Shown here in pieces: positions 34,821 through 45,196 of a DNA stretch of 64,000 nucleotides. Below the pieces are notes generated by a model. It ran no database searches. It was not told where the DNA came from and saw nothing but the letters and a program-made list of their open reading frames with translations. Within the stretch, counting starts at the first letter, position 1, and every line of letters starts with the position of its first letter. Source of the DNA: Gemmatimonadota bacterium (GTDB lineage Bacteria; Gemmatimonadota; Gemmatimonadetes; Longimicrobiales; Gaopeijiaceae); contig JAPPGI010000116.1 in assembly GCA_028874985.1 (NCBI GenBank), positions 1 to 64,000 of the forward strand, read 5' to 3'. Position numbers and translations under genes: made by a program.

Positions 34821-36698
34821 ATGACGACGCCCGCCGCACTCACGGTCGCCGCTCTGGCGCTCTCCGCGGGTACGGTCGTGTCCGGCGGCCCGAGCCACGG
34901 CCGCATCCGCGACGCGGCCGGCCGGCCCGACGAGGGACCCTACGGGGCCGCCGCTCACTTGGTGTCTCCGGCACCACAGCAGGCCCCCGACTCGTCGGCC
35001 GCGCGCTCCCGGGCCCGTTCCCTCCAGTCCCGCTTCGAGCGTCACGAGTTGCGGCATCTGCCCCTCACTTTGGGCGGCGACATTCCGGAATGCGACGAGA
35101 TCATCGGCCGCTTCTGCATATGGGACGAGGGGGACACCGGCTGGACGCCGAAGGAGGAGGCGGAGGAGATAGTGAAGGCCCGCAACGAGCTGCTCGACGA
35201 ACTCGAAGCGGTCGCCCGCGAAATCCCGGGAGACCACTGGGTGTTCGGCCAGCGCATCCGCTACCTGTTCGAGGCCGGCCGCCATGCTCAGGCCGCGTCG
35301 CTGGCACGTCGGTGCGCCCTCCCGGCACGGTGGCGGTGCGACGCCTACCTGGGCTATGTCCTCTACCGTGCCGAGGACATCTCCGGCGCCGAGCAGGCAT
35401 TCCGGAGAGCCCTGGAATCCATGCCCGCCGAGATGCGCGTCGAATGGACGGATCCCGATCCCGTTCTGGACCGGGAGCTGCGGCGGTGGCTCTCGGAACA
35501 GCCCGATTCGGCCGCGGCGGTGGACCGCCTGTGGAAGCTCGGGGACGGGTTGTTGCTGACGGAGGGCAACGACCGCTGGACGGCCCATCTGAGCCGCTGG
35601 GTGTACGCCATGAGTTCGGAGGAAGCACGCAATCCGTTCGGAATACGCTGGGGTGACGACCTTACCGAGATCATCGTCCGCTATGGCTGGACGACCGGGT
35701 GGGAGCGCTCCTGGCCCCAGGGGGGGCTGCTCCCCGCGGCCGACCGGGTGGCGGGCAGGGGGGACCCGCAGGCGTTCAGGACTTTTTCGCCCGGCGCCGT
35801 ACTGGAGCGGGACCCGGGCGGCCCGGAGCGTGTCCCGTGGGAGGTAGCGGAAGGTCATGCGCGCAGCACACATCGCCCCCCCTTCGTCGATTCGCTGGAT
35901 GTTCTCGACGCCCAGGCGGGGCGGTTCTGGCGGCAGGACGGCGTGGTCGTGGTGGGGGCCTGGACGGCGCCCCGGCCGGGGTTGGCTGAAGTGGCCGGCG
36001 GCGCTCGTGGAGCGGCCGGGAAGCCGGAGGAGGCGAGCGCAGTGTCGGCGGACGTCCGCGAACCGGTCTCGAAGCCCGTGCGCGCAGGTCTCTTCGTGGA
36101 GCAGGATGGTGTCGTGGCAATGGACGCGCGGGCGACCGGGGTGGACCCGGGAGGCCCCGTCCGCCTTTCGGGACACGCGCCCTTCGCCGACTGGGGCGTG
36201 CTGAGCATGGAGGTGTGGGCGCCCGCGACCCGCCAGGCCGCGCGCCACCGCCTCGCCATGGGCTTTCGCGAGGTGCCACCCGACCTCTTCACCCTCTCCG
36301 ACCTGATGCTGCTCGAGCCCAGGTCCGAGCCCGAGGACCTGGACGCCATGGTCGAAGTGCTGAGACCTTCGACCGACGCCGGTGGCGACGAGGTGCTGGG
36401 ACTGGCGTTCGAGGTCTACGGGCTGCGTTCCCCGAACGAATCGGTCGGGTTCAAGGCATGGGTGGAGAAGCGTGACGAATGGCTCATCACGCGACTGGTG
36501 CGCCGGCTGGGGTTCGGGCGCAAGGAAAAGGTCACTTTGAGCTGGCGGGAAGGCGGACCCGACCGGCCGGGGCCCCTCTTCCGGACCTTCACGATTCGCC
36601 TGCCGGACCTGGATCCGGGCGCCTACGATGTGGTGATAGAGGTGTCCACGTGGGGACGGTCCCCGCTCCAGACCCGGCGGAGCTTCACGGTCCGGTAG
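34821..36698 (+). CDS. Secreted GWxTD-like protein
   Basis: A 625-residue exported protein starting at ATG 34821. A signal peptide (hydrophobic residues 5-20) is followed by a disordered stretch and a helical TPR-like region (about residues 100-210, with AYLGYVLYRAEDISGAEQAF). A segment resembling the GWxTD domain lies at about residues 255-295 (EARNPFGIRWGDDLTEIIVR, then YGWTTGWERSWP), and a beta-rich C-terminal half. Such proteins are known from Bacteroidota, Acidobacteriota and Gemmatimonadota, with no firm function. The start is uncertain because the frame extends to 34716. It reads away from the divergent hypothetical gene. Confidence 0.65.
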   Translation: MTTPAALTVAALALSAGTVVSGGPSHGRIRDAAGRPDEGPYGAAAHLVSPAPQQAPDSSAARSRARSLQSRFERHELRHLPLTLGGDIPECDEIIGRFCIWDEGDTGWTPKEEAEEIVKARNELLDELEAVAREIPGDHWVFGQRIRYLFEAGRHAQAASLARRCALPARWRCDAYLGYVLYRAEDISGAEQAFRRALESMPAEMRVEWTDPDPVLDRELRRWLSEQPDSAAAVDRLWKLGDGLLLTEGNDRWTAHLSRWVYAMSSEEARNPFGIRWGDDLTEIIVRYGWTTGWERSWPQGGLLPAADRVAGRGDPQAFRTFSPGAVLERDPGGPERVPWEVAEGHARSTHRPPFVDSLDVLDAQAGRFWRQDGVVVVGAWTAPRPGLAEVAGGARGAAGKPEEASAVSADVREPVSKPVRAGLFVEQDGVVAMDARATGVDPGGPVRLSGHAPFADWGVLSMEVWAPATRQAARHRLAMGFREVPPDLFTLSDLMLLEPRSEPEDLDAMVEVLRPSTDAGGDEVLGLAFEVYGLRSPNESVGFKAWVEKRDEWLITRLVRRLGFGRKEKVTLSWREGGPDRPGPLFRTFTIRLPDLDPGAYDVVIEVSTWGRSPLQTRRSFTVR

Positions 36699-36702
36699 AC
36701 GC

Positions 36703-36733
36703 TTGGCGCACGGGCCGCCGGATTCGCTATACT
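36703..36733 (+). promoter_or_regulatory. Possible promoter of prs
   Basis: TTGGCG (36703-36708) and a good -10 TATACT (36728-36733) are separated by 19 bp, slightly long. The prs start is 41 nt downstream. It would serve the prs-rplY-pth run. Confidence 0.4.
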
Positions 36734-36773
36734 ACATGGCTGTCACCGAACCACACCCACCGCCCCCCCGGTC

Positions 36774-37763
36774 ATGGAAGATTCCCCCGTTCGCGGTCCC
36801 CTCCTTCTCCTCGCCGGACGCGCCAACCGCCCGCTGGCCGGCGAGATAGGCGACGCTCTCGGCACCTCCATCGAGGGAGTCACCATCTACAACTTCGCCG
36901 ACGGCGAGATCTTCGTGCGCATCGACCGCAACGCCCGCGGCCGCGACGTCTTCATCATCCAGCCGACCGTAGCCAACGCCGACAACATGATGGAGCTGCT
37001 GCTCCTGATCGATGCGGCGAGGCGCGCCTCGGCCGAGCATGTGACGGCGGTGGTACCCTACTTCGGCTACGGCCGCCAGGACCGCAAGGACCAGCCCCGG
37101 GTGTCGATCGCCGCCAAGCTGGTCGCGAACCTGATCGTGGCCGCGGGGGCCGACCGCCTGGTGAGCATCGACTTCCACCAGCACCAGATCCAGGGCTTCT
37201 TCGACATCCCCGTCGACCACCTCTACGCGGCCCCCGTCTTCACCGGGCACTTCCGCCGCAAGCAGTTCTCCAACCTGGTGGTGGTGGCCCCGGACGTGGG
37301 CTCCGCCAAGATGGCACGCGGCTTCGCCAAGCGGCTGGGTGCCCCGTTCGCGGTCATCGACAAGCGGCGCCCCGCCGCCAACGTCTCCGAGGTGCTTCAC
37401 GTGGTTGGGGACGTCGAGGGCCGCACCTGCCTCATCACCGACGACATGATCGACACCGGGGGCACGATCGCGCAGGCGATCACGGCCCTGAAGGACCGCG
37501 GCGCCGGTCGTGTCTACGTGGCCGCCACGCACGCGCTGCTCTCGGCGGATGCGGTGGAGAAGCTGGAGGCTTCGCCGCTGGAGGAACTCGTCGTCACCAA
37601 TACGATCCACGTCCCCGACGCCAAACGGTTCGACCGCCTGAGAATCCTCTCGGTCGCCGACCTCCTGGCGCGGGCCATCACCTGCATCCACTCCAACGCG
37701 TCGGTCAGCAAGCTCTTCGAACTCCGCGACCGGAAGGGTAGGGCCAGGGTGGCCCTGGCTTGA
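36774..37763 (+). CDS. prs: Ribose-phosphate pyrophosphokinase
   Basis: Makes PRPP from ribose 5-phosphate and ATP for nucleotide, His and Trp synthesis. The 329 residues include the N-terminal FADGEIFVRI, PYFGYGRQDRKDQPRVSIAA (about residues 95-114), the His-rich DFHQHQIQGFFDIPVDHL, the catalytic DKRRP flexible loop and the PRPP-binding LITDDMIDTGGTI (about residues 220-232). Start ATG 36774. It is followed by rplY and pth, the common prs-rplY-pth order. Confidence 0.95.
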   Translation: MEDSPVRGPLLLLAGRANRPLAGEIGDALGTSIEGVTIYNFADGEIFVRIDRNARGRDVFIIQPTVANADNMMELLLLIDAARRASAEHVTAVVPYFGYGRQDRKDQPRVSIAAKLVANLIVAAGADRLVSIDFHQHQIQGFFDIPVDHLYAAPVFTGHFRRKQFSNLVVVAPDVGSAKMARGFAKRLGAPFAVIDKRRPAANVSEVLHVVGDVEGRTCLITDDMIDTGGTIAQAITALKDRGAGRVYVAATHALLSADAVEKLEASPLEELVVTNTIHVPDAKRFDRLRILSVADLLARAITCIHSNASVSKLFELRDRKGRARVALA

Positions 37764-37794
37764 GCGGCGCCGCACCCCATACGAACACCGAGTC

Positions 37795-38109
37795 ATGGAA
37801 GCGAAACTGAGCATCGAGACCCGAACCGGGTCAGGAAAGGGCGCTGCCCGCAGGCTGCGCCGCGCGGGACGCGTGCCCGGCGTCATCTACGGCGGCGGGG
37901 CCGACAACGTGCTGGTCTCGATGGAGGCCCGCGAGACCCGGCTCGTGCTGCAGGCGGTCCCCGTGGAGGACACCGTCTTCGAACTGTCCCTGGACGGCGG
38001 CCGCACCGAACGGGCCCGGGTCCGGGAGGTGCAGACGCACCCTTACCGCGCCGAACTCCTGCACGTCGACTTCATGCGCGTCCAGCCCGACGCCGCCGGG
38101 GCCGATTGA
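37795..38109 (+). CDS. rplY: Ribosomal protein bL25, short form
   Basis: A 104-residue 5S rRNA-binding protein with GSGKGAARRLRRAGRVPGVI (about residues 12-31) and the C-terminal HPYRAELLHVDFMRV. It lacks the C-terminal beta domain of the long CTC form, so it is the short E. coli-like type. ATG 37795; the stop overlaps pth by 4 nt (TTGA). Confidence 0.92.
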   Translation: MEAKLSIETRTGSGKGAARRLRRAGRVPGVIYGGGADNVLVSMEARETRLVLQAVPVEDTVFELSLDGGRTERARVREVQTHPYRAELLHVDFMRVQPDAAGAD

Positions 38110-38723
38110 CGCCCGACGGCGAGGCCGACCTCCGCGCCTCCGGCCCGGAAACACCGCAGACCAGGGTCGTGGTCGGTCTGGGAAATCCCGGGCCCAGGTA
38201 CGACGAGACCCGTCACAACGTGGGGTGGTGGGTGCTGGACCGCTTCGCCCACGACCACGGCTTCGAGTCCTTCGAACGGCGGGGCAGGCGGCTCGAGACC
38301 GCGGGCGAGGTGGGCGAACGCACGATCGTCCTGGTCAAGCCCCACACCTACATGAACCGGAGCGGACTGGCCCTCGCCGCGCTGGGGAAGATGGCCGGGT
38401 TCGACGCCGGTCGTGACCTGCTGGTCGTGACCGACGACGCCAACCTGGATGTGGGCCGCGTCCGGTTCCGCCCCGGCGGAGGTGCCGGCGGCCACAAGGG
38501 ACTGCGCTCGGTGACCGATGTGCTGGGCACGCGGGACTACGCCCGCCTGCGGGTGGGTGTGGGGGTGATGCCCGCAGGCTCCGACCTCTCCGACTGGGTC
38601 CTGTCGGCGATGCCCGTAGAGGACGAGGACGTGGTGGTGGGCCTGTTGCCGGAACTCAGCGAGGCTGTGGCGGTGTGGGCGGAGGAGGGAATCGAGAAGG
38701 CGATGAACCGCTTTAATCGATGA
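38106..38723 (+). CDS. pth: Peptidyl-tRNA hydrolase
   Basis: Recycles peptidyl-tRNA released from ribosomes. The 205 residues start at TTG 38106, overlapping rplY; the extra 20 or so N-terminal residues suggest a later start is possible. Catalytic features are VVGLGNPGPRYDETRHNVGW (about residues 22-41, with the conserved Asn and His), KPHTYMNRSG, the Asp in VTDDANL and the substrate-contacting GGAGGHKGLRS. Confidence 0.93.
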   Translation: MTPDGEADLRASGPETPQTRVVVGLGNPGPRYDETRHNVGWWVLDRFAHDHGFESFERRGRRLETAGEVGERTIVLVKPHTYMNRSGLALAALGKMAGFDAGRDLLVVTDDANLDVGRVRFRPGGGAGGHKGLRSVTDVLGTRDYARLRVGVGVMPAGSDLSDWVLSAMPVEDEDVVVGLLPELSEAVAVWAEEGIEKAMNRFNR

Positions 38724-38782
38724 AACATAAGCCAAGTCCCTGAAACGAATTGCAAACCATCAACACAGGAAACTGAAGAGCC

Positions 38783-40864
38783 GTGATCGAACTACTGGAT
38801 TTGACCGACTGGTCGTGGGCCGCCGGAGCCGTCGGGTTGCTGGCCGCGCTCGTCGTCTACCGCTACATGGTCGCCCAGCCGGGCGGCAACAGGGTCATGA
38901 CCGATCTTGCGGAGCAGATTCACGACGGGGCGATGGCGTTTCTGCGCCGCGAGTACACGGTGCTGGCGGTCTTCGTGCTGGTCGTCGCCGCACTCCTCTT
39001 CCTGGCGATCGGCCAGCCGACCGCGCTCGCCTACGTGGCCGGGGCGGCGAGCAGCGTGCTCGCGGGCTTCTTCGGGATGAAGGCGGCCACGCGCGCGAAT
39101 GTGCGCACCTCGGCCGCGGCCAACGAGGAAGGGCAGGGGAAGGCGCTCCGCATCGCATTCTTCGGGGGCGCGGTGATGGGCCTCTCGGTCGCCGCCCTGG
39201 GGCTCCTCGGGATCGGCGCGCTCTACTGGTTCCTGGCCGCCGATGCGATCCCGGGGACGGGCGAGCTGCCGAGCTTCGCCCGGATCGTCTCGGGCTTCGC
39301 CATGGGCGCCTCGTCGATCGCGCTCTTCGCACGGGTGGGCGGGGGCATCTTCACCAAGGCGGCCGACGTGGGCGCGGACCTGGTGGGCAAGGTGGAGGCG
39401 GGGATCCCGGAGGACGATCCGCGTAACCCCGCGACCATCGCCGACAACGTGGGCGACAACGTGGGCGACGTGGCCGGAATGGGCGCCGACATCTTCGAAT
39501 CGTACGTGGGCTCGATCGTGGCGACGATCGCGATCGGGGCGACCGCGACGGCGCTGGCGGCGAGCACCGCCGAGGCGGTGGCGCTTCCCATCATCACCGT
39601 GCTGGTGGGACTGGTCTGCTCGGTGATCGGTATCGCCGCGATGAAGCTCCTGGAGCGCAGCGACCCGGGGGCCGCGCTGCGCAACGTCACCTTCATCGCC
39701 GCGGGTCTCTTCCTGCTGGTCATGTTCTTCGTGGTGCGCGCCCTCGACATGCACTTAATCGACCCGGTGACCGGCTCCGAACGCTCGGCGCTGGCGCCGT
39801 TCTGGGCGATCCTCGCCGGCACGCTGGTGGGTATCCTGATCGGGCTCGTGACCGAGTACTACACCGGCGCCCGTCCCGTGCGGAAGATAGCCGGCGCCTC
39901 GGAGACCGGATCGGCGACCAACATCATCACGGGGCTGGCCGTGGGAATGGAGTCGACCGCGCTGCCGCTGCTGCTGATCTGCGGGGCCATACTGGTCTCG
40001 TTCCTGACCTGCGGCCTCTACGGGATCGGGATCGCCGCGGTGGGCATGCTGGCCACGGTCGGCGCCACCATGTCGGTCGACGCGTACGGCCCGGTGGCGG
40101 ACAACGCCGGCGGCATCAGCGAGATGGCGGGGCTGGGGTCCGAGACGCGCAAGGTCACGGATTCCCTGGACGCGATCGGCAACACCACCGCGGCGATTGG
40201 GAAGGGCTTCGCCATCGGCTCGGCGGCGCTCACCGCGCTGGCGCTCTTCTCGGCCTACGCCACGAGCATCGCCCGGCACGACACGAGCGCGGGCCTGGAC
40301 AAGGCGGTGATCGACATCACCGAACCGCTCGTGGTCGTCGGCCTTTTCATAGGGGGCATGCTGCCCTTCCTGGTCGCCTCGTTCACGATGACCGCGGTGG
40401 GGCGCGCCGCCGCGGGGATGGTCGAGGAGGTGCGGCGCCAGTTCCGCGAGATACCCGGGTTGATGGAAGGGACGGCCAAGCCCGACTCGGCGCGCTGCGT
40501 GGACATCTCCACCCGGGCCGCGCTCCGCGAGATGATGCTGCCGGGAATCACCGCCATCCTGGCTCCGGTGCTGGTGGGGCGCTTCCTGGGCGTCGAGGCG
40601 CTGGGCGGGATGCTCGCCGGCGCGACGGTCACGGGCGTGTTGATGGCTCTCTTCATGGCCAACGCCGGGGGGGCGTGGGACAACGCCAAGAAGTACATCG
40701 AGGGCGGTGCGCTGGGCGGCAAGGGGTCCGAGCCGCACAAGGCCGCGGTGGTGGGCGACACGGTGGGGGATCCCTTCAAGGACACCTCGGGTCCGTCGCT
40801 CAACATCCTGATCAAGCTGATGAGCGTGGTGTCGCTGGTGCTGGCGCCCTGGTTCGTGGGGTGA
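38783..40864 (+). CDS. hppA: K+-dependent membrane-bound pyrophosphatase
   Basis: Integral membrane PPase coupling PPi hydrolysis to export of H+ or Na+. The 693 residues have about 16 hydrophobic segments. Catalytic sites are [29 protein letters not shown], and the C-terminal [13 protein letters not shown]. In [15 protein letters not shown] the residue that is Lys in K+-independent enzymes is Ala, so this is the K+-dependent type. I cannot tell H+ from Na+ pumping by eye. Start GTG 38783 has AGGAAACTGAAGAG upstream. It overlaps the peptidase gene by 4 nt. Confidence 0.94.
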   Translation: MIELLDLTDWSWAAGAVGLLAALVVYRYMVAQPGGNRVMTDLAEQIHDGAMAFLRREYTVLAVFVLVVAALLFLAIGQPTALAYVAGAASSVLAGFFGMKAATRANVRTSAAANEEGQGKALRIAFFGGAVMGLSVAALGLLGIGALYWFLAADAIPGTGELPSFARIVSGFAMGASSIALFARVGGGIFTKAADVGADLVGKVEAGIPEDDPRNPATIADNVGDNVGDVAGMGADIFESYVGSIVATIAIGATATALAASTAEAVALPIITVLVGLVCSVIGIAAMKLLERSDPGAALRNVTFIAAGLFLLVMFFVVRALDMHLIDPVTGSERSALAPFWAILAGTLVGILIGLVTEYYTGARPVRKIAGASETGSATNIITGLAVGMESTALPLLLICGAILVSFLTCGLYGIGIAAVGMLATVGATMSVDAYGPVADNAGGISEMAGLGSETRKVTDSLDAIGNTTAAIGKGFAIGSAALTALALFSAYATSIARHDTSAGLDKAVIDITEPLVVVGLFIGGMLPFLVASFTMTAVGRAAAGMVEEVRRQFREIPGLMEGTAKPDSARCVDISTRAALREMMLPGITAILAPVLVGRFLGVEALGGMLAGATVTGVLMALFMANAGGAWDNAKKYIEGGALGGKGSEPHKAAVVGDTVGDPFKDTSGPSLNILIKLMSVVSLVLAPWFVG

Positions 40865-42093
40865 GGGCCGCCTCGTTCGACGGGGCGATCACCTTCGCGC
40901 AGGACCTGATCCGCATCCCGTCGCTGCCGGGCGAGGAGGGTGAGCTGGCCCGGCGCGTGGTGACCGAGATGGAGGCACTCGGCTACGACGAGGTGCGTAC
41001 CGACGAGCTGGGGAGCGTGATCGGGGTGGTAAGGGGAGGTGGGGAGGGCGGCACCGTCATGCTGAGCGCGCACTTGGACATGGTGTCGGCGGGGGACCCG
41101 GACGAGTGGGAACACCCGCCCTTCGACGGGGTGGTCGCCGGAGGGTACCTGCACGGACGAGGCGCGATGGACATCAAGGGGCCGCTGGCGCTGCAGGTGC
41201 ACGCCGCGGCGGCGCTGAGGGGACGGGTGGCGGGGGACATCATCGTGGCGCACCCCGTGTACGAGGAGCGGGGTGGGTGGGGGATGGACCACCTTGTGCG
41301 GCCCGACGGCGGGCTCAGCCCCGATGTGGTCATCATCGGCGAATCGACGCACGGCGACATCGCGATCGGCCACCGCGGCCGGACCGAGGTCGAGATCGTG
41401 GCGCACGGGCTCGCCGGGCACGCGTCCGCGCCCGACCGCGCGAGGAACGCCCTGGACCTGCTCCCCGCGATCCTGGCCGGCGTCCGCGACCTGGCCGCCC
41501 GGCAGGGGAGCGACGCCGTGCTGGGGCCCTCGTCCGTCGTGGCGACGGGCGTCGGCGCCGTCCCCGCGAGCCTGAACGTGATCCCCGACCGGGTCACCGT
41601 CACGCTCGACTGGCGGATCCTGCCCGAGGACACCGGTGAATCCCTAGTGGCGCGTGTGCGCCAGTCCCTTCAGCCCCATCTGGACCGTGCCGGGAAGGCC
41701 ACATGGGCCGGCGCCGCGGATTCCGTCCAGGTCCGTATCGCCACCGAAACACAGCGGACCTACACCGGCGTCGAGGCAGCCCGGCGCATGTTCAGCCCCG
41801 GCTTCCTCATGGACCCCTCCGACCCCATCGTCACGGCGGCGGCCCGCGCCGTCGGCACACGCGGCGACAGCGATGCCCCGGCCCGGGTCCGCCCTTGGAC
41901 ATTCGCCACCGACGGCGGCTGGACCCGCGGCGTGCGCGGCATCCCCACGATCGGCTTCGCACCGGGCGAGGAGCGCCACGCCCACACCAATACCGAACGC
42001 CTCGATCTGGAAGAGGCGCGCTGGGGCTACGCGAAACACCTGGATCTGGTTCCGGCGGTGCAGGGGGCCGTCAACGCAGGCTCCGCGCGCTGA
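40861..42093 (+). CDS. M20-family metallopeptidase
   Basis: A 410-residue zinc peptidase or deacylase of the ArgE/DapE/CPG2 superfamily. Motifs are LSAHLDMV (metal His and Asp), [29 protein letters not shown] (catalytic Glu pair position), [13 protein letters not shown], and dimerisation-lid [14 protein letters not shown]. The final metal His is in [17 protein letters not shown] 40861 overlaps the hppA stop (GTGA). The substrate is not evident; YgeY-type proteins are similar. It converges on the minus-strand beta-barrel gene. Confidence 0.87.
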   Translation: MRAASFDGAITFAQDLIRIPSLPGEEGELARRVVTEMEALGYDEVRTDELGSVIGVVRGGGEGGTVMLSAHLDMVSAGDPDEWEHPPFDGVVAGGYLHGRGAMDIKGPLALQVHAAAALRGRVAGDIIVAHPVYEERGGWGMDHLVRPDGGLSPDVVIIGESTHGDIAIGHRGRTEVEIVAHGLAGHASAPDRARNALDLLPAILAGVRDLAARQGSDAVLGPSSVVATGVGAVPASLNVIPDRVTVTLDWRILPEDTGESLVARVRQSLQPHLDRAGKATWAGAADSVQVRIATETQRTYTGVEAARRMFSPGFLMDPSDPIVTAAARAVGTRGDSDAPARVRPWTFATDGGWTRGVRGIPTIGFAPGEERHAHTNTERLDLEEARWGYAKHLDLVPAVQGAVNAGSAR

Positions 42094-42133
42094 CGCGGGC
42101 GCCAACTGCTAGGAAGGGATGAAACCGCGGAGG

Positions 42134-42835
42134 TCAGCCGATCCGGTACACGAGGCCGGCGCGAATGGTCACGGCCCGACTTGTCGCGGATTCGCCCCTC
42201 CCCTGGTACAGGGCCTTCGTCAGATTGCGAATGCCGTGGGTGTATACGGTGCCTAGGGTTACACCAACGTCCCCGGCGCTTCGGTATTCCAGCCCCAGTG
42301 CTCCGGCGAGACCGAAATCCAGCCTGTCCCTGCCCCTGCAGCTCGAGGTCGTCGTCCCCGTAGTGTCCCAGTGGTAGGGCGATTCGTAGACGGTGGACTT
42401 GACATGACAGGATACTTCCCAGGACAGAGCGGGACCGGCCGCCACGTAGGTGCGCAATCCGTTCGCCATCCGGGGCAGGTTGACCCTGCCCAGCGCCGTC
42501 AGCCCCAGCTGGTTCCCGGAGACCACCCTTGCCGTTCGGATCGTGTCGTTGCTCCATGCCGGGATCGACACCGGACCATGATATGAGCTTGCTCGTCCCA
42601 TCCGGGAATAGGTGCCATGGAATTCGAACTCAAAAGCCCCGGACGTCGGAATGATCGCTGCCAGTCCGGCGGAGAATCCACTGGTCGATCCTCCCGGCCA
42701 CATCGAGTAGTTGTGTCCCTCGGTCTGGGCAAACTCGACGCCTCCGGTAAAGGCGACCCTGGTCTGCGCGTCAACATTCGCGGCGGAGAGGATCAGGAGA
42801 AACAGGACGGCTCCCAGGATTCGGAAGTTCTTCAT
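42134..42835 (-). CDS. Small outer-membrane beta-barrel protein, paralogue 1
   Basis: A 233-residue protein with a signal peptide (MKNFRILGAVLFLLILSAAN, cleavage near VDAQT) and alternating strands ending in VTIRAGLVYRIG, a typical barrel end. ATG 42835 has AAAGGAA upstream. It is a clear paralogue of 57055-57738: both share QTR.A.TGG, ALGRVNLP, GP...WE.SC, LDFGL.G..GLE and GLVYRIG. One Cys pair is conserved. Likely OMP_b-brl/OmpW-like, function unknown. It is the last gene of the minus-strand block containing the two-component system. Confidence 0.7.
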   Translation of the reverse strand: MKNFRILGAVLFLLILSAANVDAQTRVAFTGGVEFAQTEGHNYSMWPGGSTSGFSAGLAAIIPTSGAFEFEFHGTYSRMGRASSYHGPVSIPAWSNDTIRTARVVSGNQLGLTALGRVNLPRMANGLRTYVAAGPALSWEVSCHVKSTVYESPYHWDTTGTTTSSCRGRDRLDFGLAGALGLEYRSAGDVGVTLGTVYTHGIRNLTKALYQGRGESATSRAVTIRAGLVYRIG

Positions 42836-43000
42836 TGGCGCATTCCTTTCGCGTTCGGGACACCGCTCATGTTCCGGACACCGGCCTCGTCGCGGCTGTC
42901 CAACGTCACATCGGTCCATCCTCATACCATAGTATAGTGACGTGGCGGGAACAACCACCTCTCCGTCAGTCCGCGGCAGCCCGGATGCCTCCGGCGGATC

Positions 43001-43093
43001 TCATGAGGAGTCCCGCCTTGCCTCAACAGTGAGCCAGGTGCACGCCGTAACCATCAAGGCGGCGAGAACCACATACAGGATCTTGTTGCTCAA
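43001..43093 (-). CDS. Possible 30-residue single-pass membrane peptide
   Basis: A short frame with TTG start at 43093 and AAGGAG 8 nt upstream. It encodes a polar start (MSNK), a hydrophobic helix of about 17 residues with a Cys (ILYVVLAALMVTACTWL) and a basic/acidic tail (TVEARRDSS). A good Shine-Dalgarno and sensible topology support it, but the frame is short and initiates at TTG. It lies between the response regulator and beta-barrel genes, all on the same strand. The rest of 42836-43333 shows nothing else convincing. Confidence 0.38.
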   Translation of the reverse strand: MSNKILYVVLAALMVTACTWLTVEARRDSS

Positions 43094-43333
43094 CGATGCA
43101 TCTCCTTGTGGGGGAACTCGATGGATGGGACACCACGCCGCTGTACAATGCAGGACCCGCCCGGGGACCGGCAGAGGGATTACCCGCGAATTCGGAGGGG
43201 AAAAACACCACGGTCCCGTGACGGGAAATCCCCGTCAAGACGACTCCCCGGCCGGCGTGACCGCGGCGGAGGGGTCAAACCGGCCTTGTCCGAAGCCCAA
43301 CCCGGCTCCTGGCCTGGGAGCCCGTGGATGACT

Positions 43334-43990
43334 CTAGGGCTCCGTTTCGTCCCCCATCAGACCCGCCTCCAGGGCGAAGCGCACGATGTCACGCCGCCGG
43401 CTCAGTCCCAGTTTGTTCCTGGCGCGGGCCAGGTAACCCTCGACGGTCTTCGGACTCAGGAAGATCTGGCTTCCGATCTCGCTGGCGGTGAAGCCTCTGG
43501 CGTACAGGTTGATCACGGTGAGTTCACGCGGTGAAAGCACCTCTTTCGGCCCGGGTTCGCCGGTCGACCCGCCTCTGGCCCTGCTCCGCGCGAGCAGAGA
43601 TGCCGCTCTGCGCGGAAGGTAGGAGTGTCCGCGGATCAGCGCCTCTATGGCCCCCATGATATCCGTATCCGCCACGGACTTGTTCAGGAAGCCCGCCGCT
43701 CCCGCGTCGAGGGCGGGCTGGAGGTACTCGTCCTCGTCATGAATGGTGAGAACCAGGACCCGAGTCGGGAGTCCGAGATCGGTGATACGCCGGGTCGCGC
43801 GGATTCCGTCCATCCCGGGCATCGCCAGGTCCATGATGACGATGTCCGGTTCCAGAGACCGAGCCTTGTCGACCGCCTCCTGGCCCGAGGAGGCCTCACC
43901 CACGACATCCACCTCTCCGGCGGACTCCAGAAGAGCCTTGAGGCCGGCACGCACCACCTTGTGGTCATCGGCCAGGAGTACGGTCACCAC
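43334..43990 (-). CDS. NarL/FixJ-type response regulator
   Basis: A 218-residue transcription regulator. The receiver domain (about residues 1-120) has the acidic pair in LLADDHKVV, the phospho-acceptor Asp in VIMDLAMPGMDG (about residue 54) and Lys in FLNKSV. The C-terminal LuxR-type helix-turn-helix is LSPRELTVINLYARGFTASE followed by SPKTVEGYLARARNKLGLS. GTG 43990 overlaps the upstream histidine kinase gene by 7 nt, so it is the kinase's partner. Targets are unknown; nearby envelope genes are candidates. Confidence 0.92.
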   Translation of the reverse strand: MVTVLLADDHKVVRAGLKALLESAGEVDVVGEASSGQEAVDKARSLEPDIVIMDLAMPGMDGIRATRRITDLGLPTRVLVLTIHDEDEYLQPALDAGAAGFLNKSVADTDIMGAIEALIRGHSYLPRRAASLLARSRARGGSTGEPGPKEVLSPRELTVINLYARGFTASEIGSQIFLSPKTVEGYLARARNKLGLSRRRDIVRFALEAGLMGDETEP

Positions 43991-45018
43991 GCTTCGATCT
44001 CCTTTCGTCGCCTGTCGATTCCGAGCCCTACCATGGGTACGGTGGCTCGAATCATCGTGCCCTTGCCCGGTGCGGTATCGATGGTGATGCCGCCTCCGAC
44101 CATCGCCGCGCGCTCACGCATGCTGGTAAGGCCTACATGACCGTTGTACTCGAATCCGCAGCCCTCGTCGCGGATCTCGGCTATGACCACCCCACCTGCC
44201 GACCTCACCGTCACGCTGGCTTCGCTGACCTGCGCGTGCCTCACGGCGTTGTTCACGGCTTCCTGAATGATCCTGTACAGGGCCAGGGTGGCGACGGCGT
44301 CCAGTCGGCCGTCCACCCGATCAAGGCTGGCGTGGACCGTAAACCCGTAGACTTCCCGGATGTCGCGGAACTGGGAGCCGAGCGCGGAAGCCAGCCCGCG
44401 CTCGTCGAGTTCCGGGGGCAGCAGCCCCCGTATCATCCGCTTGATCCCGCGGATAGCCTCATGGATCTCGTCGGCGATCTGTGCCCGCGCCCGTCCTCGC
44501 TCTTCCCGGTCCGACTCTTCAGCGAGCAGTTTCACCCTGATCTTCAGTGCCACCAGCGACTGAAGGAACTGGTCGTGCAGCTCGCGGGACAGGCTCTTCC
44601 GCTCGTTCTCGGCCGCCGTCACCATGCTCCTGGACAGCTGCCGCATCTGCTTCCAGCCCGTGATGTCGCGGACGGCGCAGATGACGTGCCCCTGGCCCGA
44701 TGCCAGCTTCGAGGGACTTAGACTGATCTCGACCGGGAAGTTGGTGCCGTCCTTGCGCACGGCCAGCAGCTCCAGTCCCTGACCCATGGGCCGCGGCCGC
44801 GGCGATCTCACATAGTTGTCGCGGTGCTGCCGGTGCCGGCTTCGGCTGGCTACGGGCACCAACCGCTCCACGGGGGAGCCTTCCATCTCTTCACGGCTCC
44901 AACCGAACATTGCGACGGCCTGCGGGTTCAGGTCCCGGATCATCCCCTCCCAGTCCACGATGAGCATTGCGTCGGGTGACGCCTCGAATACGGCCCGGTA
45001 GTCCCTGTCGGTGAGCAA
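43984..45018 (-). CDS. PAS-domain sensor histidine kinase (HisKA_3 type)
   Basis: A 344-residue soluble kinase with no membrane segment, so it probably senses a cytoplasmic signal. The PAS domain (about residues 3-115) has FEASPDAMLIVDWEGMI and REEMEGSPVERLVP. The dimerisation helix has the phospho-accepting His in LSRELHDQFLQSL (about residue 145). The ATPase has NNAVRHAQ, DEGCGF and GLTSMRERA. I chose TTG 45018, with AAGGAG 8 nt before it, over the ATG at 45096, whose extra residues are Gly/Pro-rich and unlike the family. Confidence 0.88.
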   Translation of the reverse strand: MLTDRDYRAVFEASPDAMLIVDWEGMIRDLNPQAVAMFGWSREEMEGSPVERLVPVASRSRHRQHRDNYVRSPRPRPMGQGLELLAVRKDGTNFPVEISLSPSKLASGQGHVICAVRDITGWKQMRQLSRSMVTAAENERKSLSRELHDQFLQSLVALKIRVKLLAEESDREERGRARAQIADEIHEAIRGIKRMIRGLLPPELDERGLASALGSQFRDIREVYGFTVHASLDRVDGRLDAVATLALYRIIQEAVNNAVRHAQVSEASVTVRSAGGVVIAEIRDEGCGFEYNGHVGLTSMRERAAMVGGGITIDTAPGKGTMIRATVPMVGLGIDRRRKEIEAW

Positions 45019-45196
45019 GCCAACTCCTTTCCCGGACCCCGGGCCGAGACCCGCCGGTCCGCCTCGTTCCCCCGATGAACCTGTAGCACGAAACACCTGT
45101 TGGAGGGTGCATCGTCGGAGATTGTTACGTCAAGCAGGGGAACACCTTACACCACTTCCAACGAAGACGGGAAGCACCGGGCCCCGCATGCGCCCG

